Part shown: positions 46,809 through 57,251 of the stretch, one piece after another
Layout of the letters: the number at the start of each line of letters is the position of its first letter
Position numbering within the stretch: the stretch's first letter is position 1
Assembly: GCF_002926165.1 (NCBI RefSeq)
Contig: NZ_MAGP01000104.1
Span: forward strand, 28,804-92,803
Source of the DNA: Micromonospora chalcea
GTDB lineage: Bacteria; Actinomycetota; Actinomycetes; Mycobacteriales; Micromonosporaceae
Direction of reading: 5' to 3'
Length of the DNA stretch: 64,000 bases
Position numbers and translations under genes: made by a program
The notes under the pieces: generated by a model
Database searches by the model: none
Told to the model about the DNA's origin: nothing
The model's input: only the letters and a program-made list of their open reading frames with translations

Positions 46809-46812
<4 letters not shown>
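46060..46812 (-). CDS. sdhB: succinate dehydrogenase/fumarate reductase iron-sulfur subunit
   Basis: The 250-aa protein has the [2Fe-2S] ligands in [13 protein letters not shown] with a fourth Cys in RGTTACQL, then [19 protein letters not shown] and [20 protein letters not shown] for the [4Fe-4S] and [3Fe-4S] clusters. It carries electrons from SdhA to the quinone site in the membrane subunit. GTG 46812 overlaps the sdhA stop (GTGA). It is last in the sdhCAB operon, followed by a strong hairpin. Length and cluster motifs are normal. Confidence 0.96.
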
Positions 46813-48746
<1,934 letters not shown>

Positions 48747-48747
48747 G

Positions 48748-49437
48748 TCAGGACACCAATCCGGTGATCACGGCGAACGGGACCAGCAGGTAGCCGCCGA
48801 CGAGCGCGACGGCGAAGACGAGCGCGGCGATCCTGGCCCGGCGCTCGCCCTTCGGGGTCTGCTGGCCGAGGCTGCGGAACGCGCTGAACGCGCCGTGGCG
48901 CAGGTGGAAGCCGAGGGTCACCAGCGCGAGGGTGTAGAAGAGCGTGACGTACCACCGCTCCGGCGCGAAGTCGGCGACGACGTTGCCGTACGGGTTGGCC
49001 GGGTCGCCCTTCGGGTTCAGGTGACCCGTGGTCAGGTCGAGGATGTGGTAGATCACGAAGAGCAGGATGATCACACCACCCCAGCGCATCGTGCGGGCCG
49101 CGTAGTTCACGTGGATCTTGCGGCGGTGCGCGTACCGCACCGGGCGGGCGGCCCGGGACCGCATCGCGAGCAGCGTGGCCGCGCCGATGTGCCCCAGCAC
49201 GGCGACGGTGAGCACGGTGCGCTGGATCCACAGGAACCACGTCGTCGGCAGCAGTGGCGTGCCGATGTCGCGCAGCCAGTGCGCGTAGTGGTCGAACGAG
49301 GTCTCGCCCGTGAAGATCTTCAGGTTGCCGAGCATGTGCGCGATCAGGAACAGCACCAGAATGATGCCCGTCACCGCCATGACGGCCTTGAGGCCGACAT
49401 TGGAGCGGATGGGCGACCGAGTTTTCGTGATTACCAC
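48748..49437 (-). CDS. sdhC: succinate dehydrogenase cytochrome b subunit (single-subunit anchor)
   Basis: The 229-aa membrane anchor has five predicted helices, as in the Bacillus/Wolinella type with one cytochrome b subunit binding two hemes, so no sdhD is expected or present. The first helix is [22 protein letters not shown]; His candidates for heme lie in IAHMLGN, DHYAHWL, LGHIG, IYHILDL and FHLRHG. It reduces menaquinone. The frame is open to 49479, but GTG 49437 gives the conserved N-terminus ([14 protein letters not shown]) and has a leaderless -10 box. Confidence 0.92.
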   Translation of the reverse strand: MVITKTRSPIRSNVGLKAVMAVTGIILVLFLIAHMLGNLKIFTGETSFDHYAHWLRDIGTPLLPTTWFLWIQRTVLTVAVLGHIGAATLLAMRSRAARPVRYAHRRKIHVNYAARTMRWGGVIILLFVIYHILDLTTGHLNPKGDPANPYGNVVADFAPERWYVTLFYTLALVTLGFHLRHGAFSAFRSLGQQTPKGERRARIAALVFAVALVGGYLLVPFAVITGLVS

Positions 49438-49444
49438 GCGAACG

Positions 49445-49450
49445 ACGCTA
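49445..49450 (-). promoter_or_regulatory. -10 box of sdhCAB, leaderless
   Basis: TAGCGT (49450-49445) followed by a 7-nt spacer and GTG 49437. Confidence 0.5.
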
Positions 49451-49495
49451 GGAGCACTTCGATCAGGCGTCCAATGCATCGAAATCGCAGCGTTG

Positions 49496-49510
49496 ATAGC
49501 CGTAGGCTAT
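49496..49510. promoter_or_regulatory. LysR-type operator overlapping the lysR -10 box
   Basis: ATAGCCGTAGGCTAT, a perfect dyad of 6-bp arms with a 3-bp centre, contains a T-N11-A core (T at 49497, A at 49509). The LysR gene's own -10 box TAGGCT (49503-49508), 6 nt before ATG 49515, lies inside it, so binding would repress the regulator. A weaker related dyad, TGCATCGAAATCGCA (49475-49489), lies toward sdhC. Confidence 0.6.
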
Positions 49511-49514
49511 GTAG

Positions 49515-50453
49515 ATGCAGCTCCATCAGCTTCGGTACTTCGTGGCGGTCGCCGAAGTACGACATTTCACCCAGGCGGCCGATCTTGTCGGCATAACCCA
49601 GCCCTCGTTGAGTAAGCAAATTCACGCGCTGGAGGCCGACCTGGGGGCCCCGCTGTTCGAACGGGTAAGGGGCAACATCACCCTCACCGCGGCCGGCGAG
49701 GTGCTGCTGCCGCTGGCCAAGCGGATCCTCGCCGACGTGGAGACCGCCACCCGCGAGGTGCAGGAACTGGTGGGGCTGCGCCGGGGTCGCGTCCGGCTCG
49801 GCGCCACGCCCAGCCTGGCCACCTCGCTCGCCCCGCCGGTGCTGCGCCGGTTCCGCGACGCGCACCCCACGATCGACCTGCGCGTGGAGGAGGGCGGCTC
49901 GCAGGACCTCGTCCGGGACCTGCTCCGCGGCGACCTCGACCTCGCCCTGATCATCATGCCGTCGGCCGGCACCGACCCGGGGCTGCGCGCCGACCCGATC
50001 CTGCGCGAGAGCCTGGTGGTCGCCTCCGTCGACCCGCTGCCCGGCGCCTCGGCCACCGGCGAGCTGTCCATCACCGACCTGCGCGACCAGCCGCTGGTCA
50101 TGTTCCGCGAGGGCTACGACCTGCGCGACGCCACGCTCCAGGCGTGCCGGGCGGCCGGGTTCGAGCCGACCCTGTCCGTCGACGGCGGAGAGATGGACGC
50201 CGTGCTCAGCTTCGTCGAGGCCGGGCTCGGCGTCGCGCTGGTGCCCGGCATCGTGGTGGCCCGCCGCGCCGGCATCCGGGTCACCCGGCTCGTACCGCCC
50301 GGCGTCCGCCGGACCATCGCGGTGGCCCGCCGCCGCGACGTGGTCCCCACCCACGCCGGGCGCGAGCTGCGCCGCATCCTCCTGGAGTACGTCCACGACG
50401 CCACCGCCGCCGACCAGCTCCCCGCCGGTGTCGAGCCGCTTGCCGCCACTTGA
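49515..50453 (+). CDS. LysR-family transcriptional regulator divergent from sdhCAB
   Basis: The 312-aa protein has the N-terminal LysR helix-turn-helix (MQLHQLRYFVAVAEVRHFTQ, then AADLVGITQPSLSKQIHALE) and an effector domain beginning GRVRLGATPSLATSLAPPVL with two periplasmic-binding-like lobes. ATG 49515 is fixed by the HTH and the leaderless -10 box. Its 77-bp divergent promoter with sdhC contains a T-N11-A palindrome, so autoregulation and control of sdhCAB are likely. The effector, perhaps a dicarboxylate, is unknown. A CynR/OxyR-like general architecture gives no further hint. Confidence 0.92.
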   Translation: MQLHQLRYFVAVAEVRHFTQAADLVGITQPSLSKQIHALEADLGAPLFERVRGNITLTAAGEVLLPLAKRILADVETATREVQELVGLRRGRVRLGATPSLATSLAPPVLRRFRDAHPTIDLRVEEGGSQDLVRDLLRGDLDLALIIMPSAGTDPGLRADPILRESLVVASVDPLPGASATGELSITDLRDQPLVMFREGYDLRDATLQACRAAGFEPTLSVDGGEMDAVLSFVEAGLGVALVPGIVVARRAGIRVTRLVPPGVRRTIAVARRRDVVPTHAGRELRRILLEYVHDATAADQLPAGVEPLAAT

Positions 50454-50554
50454 CGGATCTCCGACATGTCGCGACGAATGTCCTTGCTCGTCCCGGCCGA
50501 CCGGAACAGCATGGGAAGGCTGATGCCCGGCATGTGAAGACACGGGAGGTTCGC

Positions 50555-52210
50555 ATGCGCCATCAAGACCCGTCCGGGGCCGCCGGCCCGACACCCGCAC
50601 TGAGCCGGCGTGCCGTCGTCGCCGGCTCCCTGGCCGCCGCCTCGGTCCCGCTGCTCGGCGGTGGCCCCGCCTGGGCCGCGGCGTCACCGGCGACCTCGCT
50701 CCTGGCGCCGGCGGACCCGGTCATCGACCCGGCCCTGGAGATCGGCCCGCCGGGGCCGGTCGAGCCACTGCCGAACCTGTCCGCGATCCCGGCCCGGGAC
50801 ATGCCCCGGCTCGCCCCGCGCGCGGCCTCCACCCCGGGCGCCGGCCGCGTCGGCGGACCGACCCGCCGGTACGCCGGCGCGGCGTCGGTGCCGTTCCAGT
50901 TCCGGTACGACGACTTCGAGATCCGGGAACTGCCGATCGGCATCGAGCCCTACCACATGACCTCGCCGGTCCCGCTCGTCGATCCCGGTGTGCACGACTC
51001 CACCGGGGTGCGCATGGTGCGCCTCGGCGGCCGGCTCTACGACCACCCGGTCGCGCAGGCGCAGTACGGCCTGCACCTGATGGAGGCGCACCGGATCACC
51101 GGGAACCTGACATACCTGGACCGGGCGAAGCGGCAGGCGCAGCGCCTGATCGACCGCCGCACGCTGCGCTCCGGCGCGTGGTTCTATCCGTACCCGTTCG
51201 ACCACCGGCTGCACGGCGGCCCCGACCTCTACCCGGCGCCCTGGTACTCGATGATGGCCCAGGGGCAGGCGCTGAGCCTGTTCACCCGGCTCTACCAGCG
51301 CACCGGCGAGACGAAGTGGAAGGGCGCCGCGGACGCCACCTTCGCCTCGTACCTGCTGCCCGCGGCGGCCGGCCAGCCGTGGGGCGTGTACGTGGTCGAC
51401 GGTCTGCTGTGGCTGGAGGAGTACCCGCACCCGAAGGCGGTCCGCGGCGACCGCACCTACAACGGGCACATGTTCTCCGCGTACGGCCTCTACGACTACT
51501 GGGTGCTCACCCGCAACGCCGACGCCAAACTCATGCTGCAGGGCGCGATCACCACCTACCGGGACGTGTGGGAGAAGACCCGGGTGCGGCACTGGCGCAG
51601 CCGCTACTGCCTGACCCACGGCATCGACGCCGGCCAGTACCACTCCACCCACATGTTCCAGTTCGTCCAGCAGTACGCCATCACCGGTGACACGTACCTG
51701 GCCCAGCTCGCCGACCTCTGGTACACCGACTACCCGCCCTACGGCGTGAAGGGCAACATCCGGTTCTCCTCCGGCACGCACACCGCGTACAAGTTCAACA
51801 GCGCCGGCACGGTGACCGCGCGGACGAAGATGACGCTGGCCCGCGCCAGCGCCGCGCCCTCCGGCGACCGCGTGAAGATCATGCGGCAGACCGGGATCTG
51901 GTACGCGATCACCGCCGGCACCCTGGCCGGCTACTACGTGCAGGAGTACTCGCCCTACCGGTACCAGGTCGGCATCTGCGCCGGGTTCGGCTACAAGCTG
52001 CACCGGCCCGGCACGATAGCCGTCGACGCGCCACCGGCGTACTCGATCGACGCCGCCGGGCTGATGAAGTCGGTGCCCACCACCTACCGGGTCGGTGACG
52101 CGGTGGCCATCGACGGCCGCTCGGTGCTCAACGGCCGCGAGCACGTCCGCCTCGTGGAGGGGCCGTACGCCGGTCGCTGGCTCGGCTTCGGCGCGGTGAT
52201 CCGCCGCTGA
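50555..52210 (+). CDS. Tat-exported D-glucuronyl C5-epimerase-like protein (paralogue 2)
   Basis: The 551-aa protein has a twin-arginine signal (LSRRAVVAGSLAAASVPLLG, ending AWA). A Pro-rich linker (about 45-100) leads to the epimerase-like core: PVAQAQYGLHLMEAHRITGN, APWYSMMAQGQALSLFTRLY, LLWLEEYPHPKAVRG and RTYNGHMFSAYGLYDYW. The C-terminal beta-rich module (AYKFNSAGTVTARTKMTLAR) parallels that of the 38.1-kb paralogue. Tat export suggests folding or cofactor binding before export. ATG 50555 follows GGGAGG. Upstream (50454-50554) has the dyad GACAT-N10-ATGTC. Uronyl epimerase activity is inferred from the fold. Confidence 0.83.
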   Translation: MRHQDPSGAAGPTPALSRRAVVAGSLAAASVPLLGGGPAWAAASPATSLLAPADPVIDPALEIGPPGPVEPLPNLSAIPARDMPRLAPRAASTPGAGRVGGPTRRYAGAASVPFQFRYDDFEIRELPIGIEPYHMTSPVPLVDPGVHDSTGVRMVRLGGRLYDHPVAQAQYGLHLMEAHRITGNLTYLDRAKRQAQRLIDRRTLRSGAWFYPYPFDHRLHGGPDLYPAPWYSMMAQGQALSLFTRLYQRTGETKWKGAADATFASYLLPAAAGQPWGVYVVDGLLWLEEYPHPKAVRGDRTYNGHMFSAYGLYDYWVLTRNADAKLMLQGAITTYRDVWEKTRVRHWRSRYCLTHGIDAGQYHSTHMFQFVQQYAITGDTYLAQLADLWYTDYPPYGVKGNIRFSSGTHTAYKFNSAGTVTARTKMTLARASAAPSGDRVKIMRQTGIWYAITAGTLAGYYVQEYSPYRYQVGICAGFGYKLHRPGTIAVDAPPAYSIDAAGLMKSVPTTYRVGDAVAIDGRSVLNGREHVRLVEGPYAGRWLGFGAVIRR

Positions 52211-52246
52211 CCGGACCGCCGCGCCGGCGTCGGCCGGCGCGGCGGA

Positions 52247-55200
52247 TCAGCGGCCCTCGGCGTCGTCCATGGCCCGGTAGATGCGCTGCTCGGAGACCGG
52301 GTAGGGGGTTCCCAGGGCCTGGGCGAACACGTTCACCCGCAGCTCCTCGATCATCCAGCGGATCTGGCGGGCCGCCGGGGTCGCGCGCCGCGGCGGGGGC
52401 AGCGCGGCGAGCATGTCCTGGTACTCCTTCTGCACCACCGCGATCCGGTCCTGCTGCTGTTTGTCGCGCTGCGGGTTGCCGGGCAGCCGGTCCAGCCGCC
52501 GCTCGATCGCGGTCAGGTAGCGCAGCAGGTCGGGCAGGCGCGCGTAGCCGGTCTCGGTGATGAAGCCCTTGTGCACCAGGCCGGTGAGCTGGGCACGGAT
52601 GTCGGCCAGCGCGGCCACCACCGCCAAGTTGCGGGTCGCGCCGAGCCGCTGCTCCACCGTGTACGCGGCGGCCAGCACCCGGCGGACCCGGTCCATCACC
52701 TCGACCACGGTGTCCACCAGGTCGGCCCGCACCTTGTCGCGCAGCGCGGCGAAGCCCTCGGCGTCCCAGGCCGGGCCGCCCGCGTCGCCGATCAGCTTGT
52801 CGATCGCCGCGCCGGCCGCGTCCTCGATCAGCTCCGGCACGCTGCCGTGCGGGTTGCGGGACAGCGCCAGCTTCGCCTCGTTGCTCAGCCGTCCCTGGAG
52901 GAACTTCGCCGGCGACGGCAGCGTCAGCCGCAGCAGCCGCCGGGTGCCCGCCCAGTGCGCGGCCTCCTGCTCGGCGGCCGAGTCGAACACCTTCACCCCG
53001 ACGGTGGCGCCCTCGTCCACCAGCGCCGGGTACGCGGTCACCGCGAAGCCGGCGCGGACCTGCTCGATGGTGCGCGGCAGCGCGCCGATCGACCACTCGG
53101 TCAGCCCGGAACGGGCCACGTCCGGCGCGGCGGCGGCCACGACCTGCCGTACCTCCTGGCGCAGCTCGCGTTGCAGCGCCGGCAGGTCCTTGCCCTCGGC
53201 GACCGGTTTGTCGTCCTCGCCGAGCACCCGGAACGTGACCCGCAGGTGCGGCGGCAGCTTCCCCGGGTCCCAGGCGTCCGGCGGCACTGTCACGCCGGTC
53301 ATCCGGCGCAGCTGCCGGGTCAGCGCGGCCAGCAGCGGCTCCTCGCCCGGCGTGATCGCGGCCAGCGCGGCGCGCGCGTAGTCGGGCACCGGCACGAAGT
53401 TGCGCCGCACCGGCTTGGGCAGCGACCGGATCAGCGCGATCACCAGCTCCTCGCGCAGCCCGGGCACCTGCCAGTCGAAGCTCTCCGCCGGCACCTGGTT
53501 GAGCAGCGGCAGCGGGATGTCCACGGTGACGCCGTCGGTCGGCGCGGTCGGGTCGAACGTGTACGTCAGCGGCAGCGTCACGCCGTCGGCCCGCCACTCG
53601 TCCGGGAAGTCCTCCTCGTCCACCCCGCCCCGGCCGTCGTTGACGAGCAGCTCGCGGGTGAACGTGAGCAGGTCCGGCTGCTCCCGGCGGGTCTTCTTCC
53701 ACCACGAGTCGAAGTGCCGGCCGGAGACCACGTCGGCGGGGATGCGCTGGTCGTAGAAGGCGAAGATGGTCTCGTCGTCGACCAGGATGTCGCGGCGCCG
53801 GGCCCGGTTCTCCAGCTCCTCGATCTCGGTCAGCAGCTTCTGGTTGTCCCGCCAGAAGTGGTGGTGGGTCTGCCAGTCGCCCTCCACCAGGGCGTGCCTG
53901 ATGAACAGCTCCCGGCTGAGCACCGGGTCGATCCGCCCGAAGTTCACCTTGCGCGAGGTGACGAGCGGGATGCCGTACAGCGTGACCTTCTCGTAGGCCA
54001 TCACCGCGGCCTGCTTCTTCTCCCAGTGCGGCTCGCTGTAGCTGCGCTTGACCAGGTGCTGGGCCAGCGGCTCGACCCACTCGACCTCGACCCGCCCGGC
54101 CACCCGCCCCCACAGCCGGGACGTCTCCACCAGCTCGGCGGCCATCACCCAGCGCGGCGGCTTCTTGAACAGCGCCGACCCGGGGAAGATCCCGAACTTC
54201 GCGCCCCGCGCGCCCAGGTATTCGTGCTTCTGCGCGTCCTTGAGGCCGAGGTGCGACAGCAGGCCGGGCAGCAGCGACTGGTGCACCTTCGGGGTGTCGA
54301 TCTCCTCCGGCAGGTCGGCGCCGGCGCCGCGCCGGCCCTCACCCTTGTCCGAGGTGCTTCTCACCTGGCGCAACTGGCTGACGATGTCCTGCCACTCCCG
54401 TACCCGGAGGTAGTTGAGGTATTCGGCCTTGCACATCCGGCGGAACGCGCTGGAGGACAGCTCCCGCTGCTTCTCCCGCAGGTAGCGCCACAGGTTCAGG
54501 TACGCGACGAAGTCGGATTCCTTGTCGGCGAACCGGGCGTGCGCCTGGTCGGCCTGGGCCTGCTTGTCGGCCGGGCGTTCGCGCGGGTCCTGGATGGACA
54601 GCGCGGCGGCGATCACCACCACCTCGGTGGCGCAGCCGTTGCGTTCGCCCTCCAGGACCATCCGGGCCAGCCGGGGGTCGACCGGGAGCTGTGCCAGCCG
54701 CCGGCCCAGCGCGGTGAGCCGTTTCGCCGGGTCGGTCTCGGCCGGGTCGAGCGCGCCCAGCTCGTGCAGCAGGTTCACGCCGTCGGTGATGTTGCGCCGG
54801 TCCGGCGGGTCGATGAACATGATCGTGGCGACGTCGCCGAGCCCGATCGCCGTCATCTGCAGGATGACCGAGGCCAGGTTGGTGCGCAGGATCTCCGGGT
54901 CGGTGAACTCGGGGCGGGAGTCGAAGTCCTGCTCGTCGTAGAGGCGGATGCAGATGCCGTCCGAGGTACGCCCGCAGCGGCCCTTGCGCTGGTTGGCGCT
55001 GGCCTGCGAGACCGGCTCGATCGGCAGCCGCTGCACCTTCAGCCGGCTGGAGTAGCGGGAGATCCGGGCGGTGCCCGGGTCCACCACGTACTTGATGCCC
55101 GGCACGGTCAGCGAGGTCTCCGCGACGTTGGTGGCCAGCACCACCCGGCGGTTGGAGTGCGCGGCGAAGACCCGGTGCTGCTCGGCGGTGGACAGCCGGG

Positions 55201-56242
55201 CGTACAGCGGCAGGATCTCGGTGCCGAGCAGCGACCGCTTCTTCTGGACCAGCTTGCCCAGCGCGTCGGCGGTGTCGCGGATCTCCCGCTCGCCGCTGAG
55301 GAACACCAGGATGTCGCCCGGCCCCTCGGCGGCCAGCTCCTCGACCGCGTCGCCGATGGCCTGGATCTGGTCCCGGACGTTCTCCTCGTCGGCCTCGTCC
55401 TCCTCCTCGGCCTCGGTCACCTCGACCAGCGGCCGGTAGCGGACCTCCACCGGATAGGTGCGTCCGGACACCTCGACCACCGGCGCCGGGTTGCCCTCGG
55501 CGTCGGCGAAGTGCTTCGCGAACCGGTCGGTCTCGATGGTCGCCGAGGTGATGACCACCTTGAGGTCGGGCCGGCGGGGCAGGAGCTGCCTGAGGTAACC
55601 GAGGATGAAGTCGATGTTGAGGCTGCGCTCGTGCGCCTCGTCGATGATCAGCGTGTCGTACTGCCGCAGCATCCGGTCGGTCTGCAACTCGGCCAGCAGG
55701 ATGCCGTCGGTCATCAGCTTGACCAGGCTGTTCTCGCCCACCTGGTCGGTGAAGCGCACCTTGTAGCCGACCACGTCGCCCAGCTCGGTGCCGAGCTCGT
55801 CGGCGATCCGGTCGGCGACCGTGCGGGCCGCCAGCCGGCGGGGCTGGGTGTGCCCGATCAGGCCGGTGATCCCGCGCCCCAGCTCCAGGCAGATCTTGGG
55901 GAGCTGGGTGGTCTTGCCGGAGCCGGTCTCACCCGCCACGATCACCACTTGATGGTCGCGGATCGCGGCGGCGATGTCGTCCTTGCGCTCACTCACCGGC
56001 AACTGCGCCGGGTAGGTGATCGCCGGCACGGCCGCGCGGCGCGACTCCAGCCGGGCCTCCGCCCGGGTCACCTCGGCCCCGATCTCGGCCAGCGCCGCGT
56101 CCCGCCGCTGCGGGTCACGCAGCCGCCGCACGCCGTCGAGCCGCCGCTGGAGGCGGCGCTGGTCGCGGAACATCAGCGGGGCGAGGCGGCGGTGCAGGTC
56201 GCGGGCGGTCTCAGGGGCGGCGGGTACGGCTGGCTTCTGCAT
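52247..56242 (-). CDS. hrpA: ATP-dependent RNA helicase HrpA (DEAH box)
   Basis: The 1331-aa helicase has Walker A GETGSGKT (104-111), DEAH (201-204), a SAT-type motif (VITSATIETDRFA), NVAETSLTVPGIKYVVDPG, and QRKGRCGRTSDG as motif VI. Then follow winged-helix, ratchet and OB-like domains and a long C-terminal domain (DUF3418) ending MIEELRVNVFAQALGTPYPV. The length is full for HrpA. It unwinds structured RNA, and in E. coli HrpA rescues stalled ribosomes. The frame is open upstream to 56512, but ATG 56242 begins the conserved sequence. It is divergent from a cytidine deaminase gene. Confidence 0.96.
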   Translation of the reverse strand: MQKPAVPAAPETARDLHRRLAPLMFRDQRRLQRRLDGVRRLRDPQRRDAALAEIGAEVTRAEARLESRRAAVPAITYPAQLPVSERKDDIAAAIRDHQVVIVAGETGSGKTTQLPKICLELGRGITGLIGHTQPRRLAARTVADRIADELGTELGDVVGYKVRFTDQVGENSLVKLMTDGILLAELQTDRMLRQYDTLIIDEAHERSLNIDFILGYLRQLLPRRPDLKVVITSATIETDRFAKHFADAEGNPAPVVEVSGRTYPVEVRYRPLVEVTEAEEEDEADEENVRDQIQAIGDAVEELAAEGPGDILVFLSGEREIRDTADALGKLVQKKRSLLGTEILPLYARLSTAEQHRVFAAHSNRRVVLATNVAETSLTVPGIKYVVDPGTARISRYSSRLKVQRLPIEPVSQASANQRKGRCGRTSDGICIRLYDEQDFDSRPEFTDPEILRTNLASVILQMTAIGLGDVATIMFIDPPDRRNITDGVNLLHELGALDPAETDPAKRLTALGRRLAQLPVDPRLARMVLEGERNGCATEVVVIAAALSIQDPRERPADKQAQADQAHARFADKESDFVAYLNLWRYLREKQRELSSSAFRRMCKAEYLNYLRVREWQDIVSQLRQVRSTSDKGEGRRGAGADLPEEIDTPKVHQSLLPGLLSHLGLKDAQKHEYLGARGAKFGIFPGSALFKKPPRWVMAAELVETSRLWGRVAGRVEVEWVEPLAQHLVKRSYSEPHWEKKQAAVMAYEKVTLYGIPLVTSRKVNFGRIDPVLSRELFIRHALVEGDWQTHHHFWRDNQKLLTEIEELENRARRRDILVDDETIFAFYDQRIPADVVSGRHFDSWWKKTRREQPDLLTFTRELLVNDGRGGVDEEDFPDEWRADGVTLPLTYTFDPTAPTDGVTVDIPLPLLNQVPAESFDWQVPGLREELVIALIRSLPKPVRRNFVPVPDYARAALAAITPGEEPLLAALTRQLRRMTGVTVPPDAWDPGKLPPHLRVTFRVLGEDDKPVAEGKDLPALQRELRQEVRQVVAAAAPDVARSGLTEWSIGALPRTIEQVRAGFAVTAYPALVDEGATVGVKVFDSAAEQEAAHWAGTRRLLRLTLPSPAKFLQGRLSNEAKLALSRNPHGSVPELIEDAAGAAIDKLIGDAGGPAWDAEGFAALRDKVRADLVDTVVEVMDRVRRVLAAAYTVEQRLGATRNLAVVAALADIRAQLTGLVHKGFITETGYARLPDLLRYLTAIERRLDRLPGNPQRDKQQQDRIAVVQKEYQDMLAALPPPRRATPAARQIRWMIEELRVNVFAQALGTPYPVSEQRIYRAMDDAEGR

Positions 56243-56378
56243 GTCGTCGCCAAGGATAGGCAGCCGCGCGGCGGACCGCCCCCGGGTTACCGGCGACGGG
56301 CGCGCCGTCACCGGCGGGCCGCCCGGCGGGGATAAAGTTGCCGCCGACGGGGGCCGACGGGGCCGACGAGGGGCGGGG

Positions 56379-56852
56379 ATGATCATGCGGGACACCGACC
56401 GGGCGCTCGTGCAGGCCGCCACCGCCGTGGCGAAGCTGCGCTGCCGCAGCGACAACCACACCGTCGCCGCCGCCGTACGCAGCACCGACGGCCGGGTGTT
56501 CAGCGGCGTCAACGTCTACCACTTCACCGGCGGCCCGTGCGCCGAGGTGGTGGCGATCGGGGCCGCCGCGACCCAGGGCGCCGGCGAGCTGGAGACGATC
56601 GTCGCGGTGGGGGACCGGGGCCGGGGCGTCATCCCGCCGTGCGGGCGCTGCCGTCAGGTGCTGCTCGACTACTTCCCGGCGATCAAGGTGATCGTCGGCC
56701 CGCCCGACGGGCTGCGCGCGGTCCCGATCGCCGACCTGCTGCCCGAGACGTACGTCTGGTCCGACCAGCAGGTCGAGGTGCCGGCCGGACCGCGTGCCCC
56801 GCTGTGGCCGACCCCGGTGGTGCCGGGCGTCCGGCAGGCCGCCGAGGACTGA
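56379..56852 (+). CDS. cytidine deaminase-family protein (blasticidin-deaminase-like length)
   Basis: The 157-aa protein has the zinc motif: Cys54 and Glu56 in GGPCAEVVAIG, and Cys88/Cys91 in IPPCGRCRQVLLDY. This is the Cys-Cys-Cys tetrameric cytidine-deaminase arrangement. SGVNVYHFTGGPCAE differs from standard Cdd (GCNVENASYGLTICAER), and the family includes blasticidin S deaminase and other small-molecule deaminases. A GAGGGGCGGGG leader precedes ATG 56379 (a second ATG is at 56385). It faces hrpA and is followed by a convergent gene. Pyrimidine salvage is most likely; other substrates are possible. Confidence 0.85.
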   Translation: MIMRDTDRALVQAATAVAKLRCRSDNHTVAAAVRSTDGRVFSGVNVYHFTGGPCAEVVAIGAAATQGAGELETIVAVGDRGRGVIPPCGRCRQVLLDYFPAIKVIVGPPDGLRAVPIADLLPETYVWSDQQVEVPAGPRAPLWPTPVVPGVRQAAED

Positions 56853-56887
56853 CCGGCGCTCCGGTCCGGCGCGCTGAGCCGCAACGC

Positions 56888-57247
56888 TCAGTCGCCGGCC
56901 GCGGCCTCCAGCATCGAGCGGGGCACCGGCACCTGCTCGAAGCGGACCTGACCCTCCGGCACCATCCAGCTGCTGACCTGCGCGACGAGCCGGCCCGCGC
57001 GGACCGCCGGGTCGTTCGCGTACAGCTCCCGGGCCATCTGCGGGTCCACCGACAGCACCGCGAAACCGCGGATCCGCTCGTCGTCGCCGTCCAGGAACGG
57101 CCCGGCCGCGAGCACCGCGCCCTGCTCCACCAGCCCGGCCTGGTGGGCCAGGTGGGCGTCCTGGATCCGCTCCAGGGCGTCGGGCGGCAGGTCCGGCGCG
57201 TCGTCCGGACGGACCAGGAGCACCACCGTGTGCCTGTCGAATCGCAT
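56888..57247 (-). CDS. YCII-related domain protein
   Basis: The 119-aa protein fits the YCII/DGPF fold: TVVLLVRPDDAPDLPPDALE, HLAHQAGLVEQGAVLAAGPF, RGFAVLSVDPQMARELYAND and PAVRAGRLVAQVSSWMV. Members include dehydrochlorinase-like and unknown enzymes; the His in AHLAHQ and Asp in YANDPAV are typical conserved residues. It begins 4 bp after the MerR gene's stop, so it is cotranscribed with it. The role is unknown, perhaps linked to the MerR signal. Confidence 0.83.
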   Translation of the reverse strand: MRFDRHTVVLLVRPDDAPDLPPDALERIQDAHLAHQAGLVEQGAVLAAGPFLDGDDERIRGFAVLSVDPQMARELYANDPAVRAGRLVAQVSSWMVPEGQVRFEQVPVPRSMLEAAAGD

Positions 57248-57251
57248 GTCC

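Noticed and set aside
48748..49437. A missing sdhD subunit.
   Set aside because: The membrane anchor has five helices and is the single-subunit diheme type, which needs no SdhD.
52571..56335. A 1254-codon + strand frame opposite hrpA.
   Set aside because: It is the antisense of the HrpA gene, with composition typical of shadow frames and no domain.
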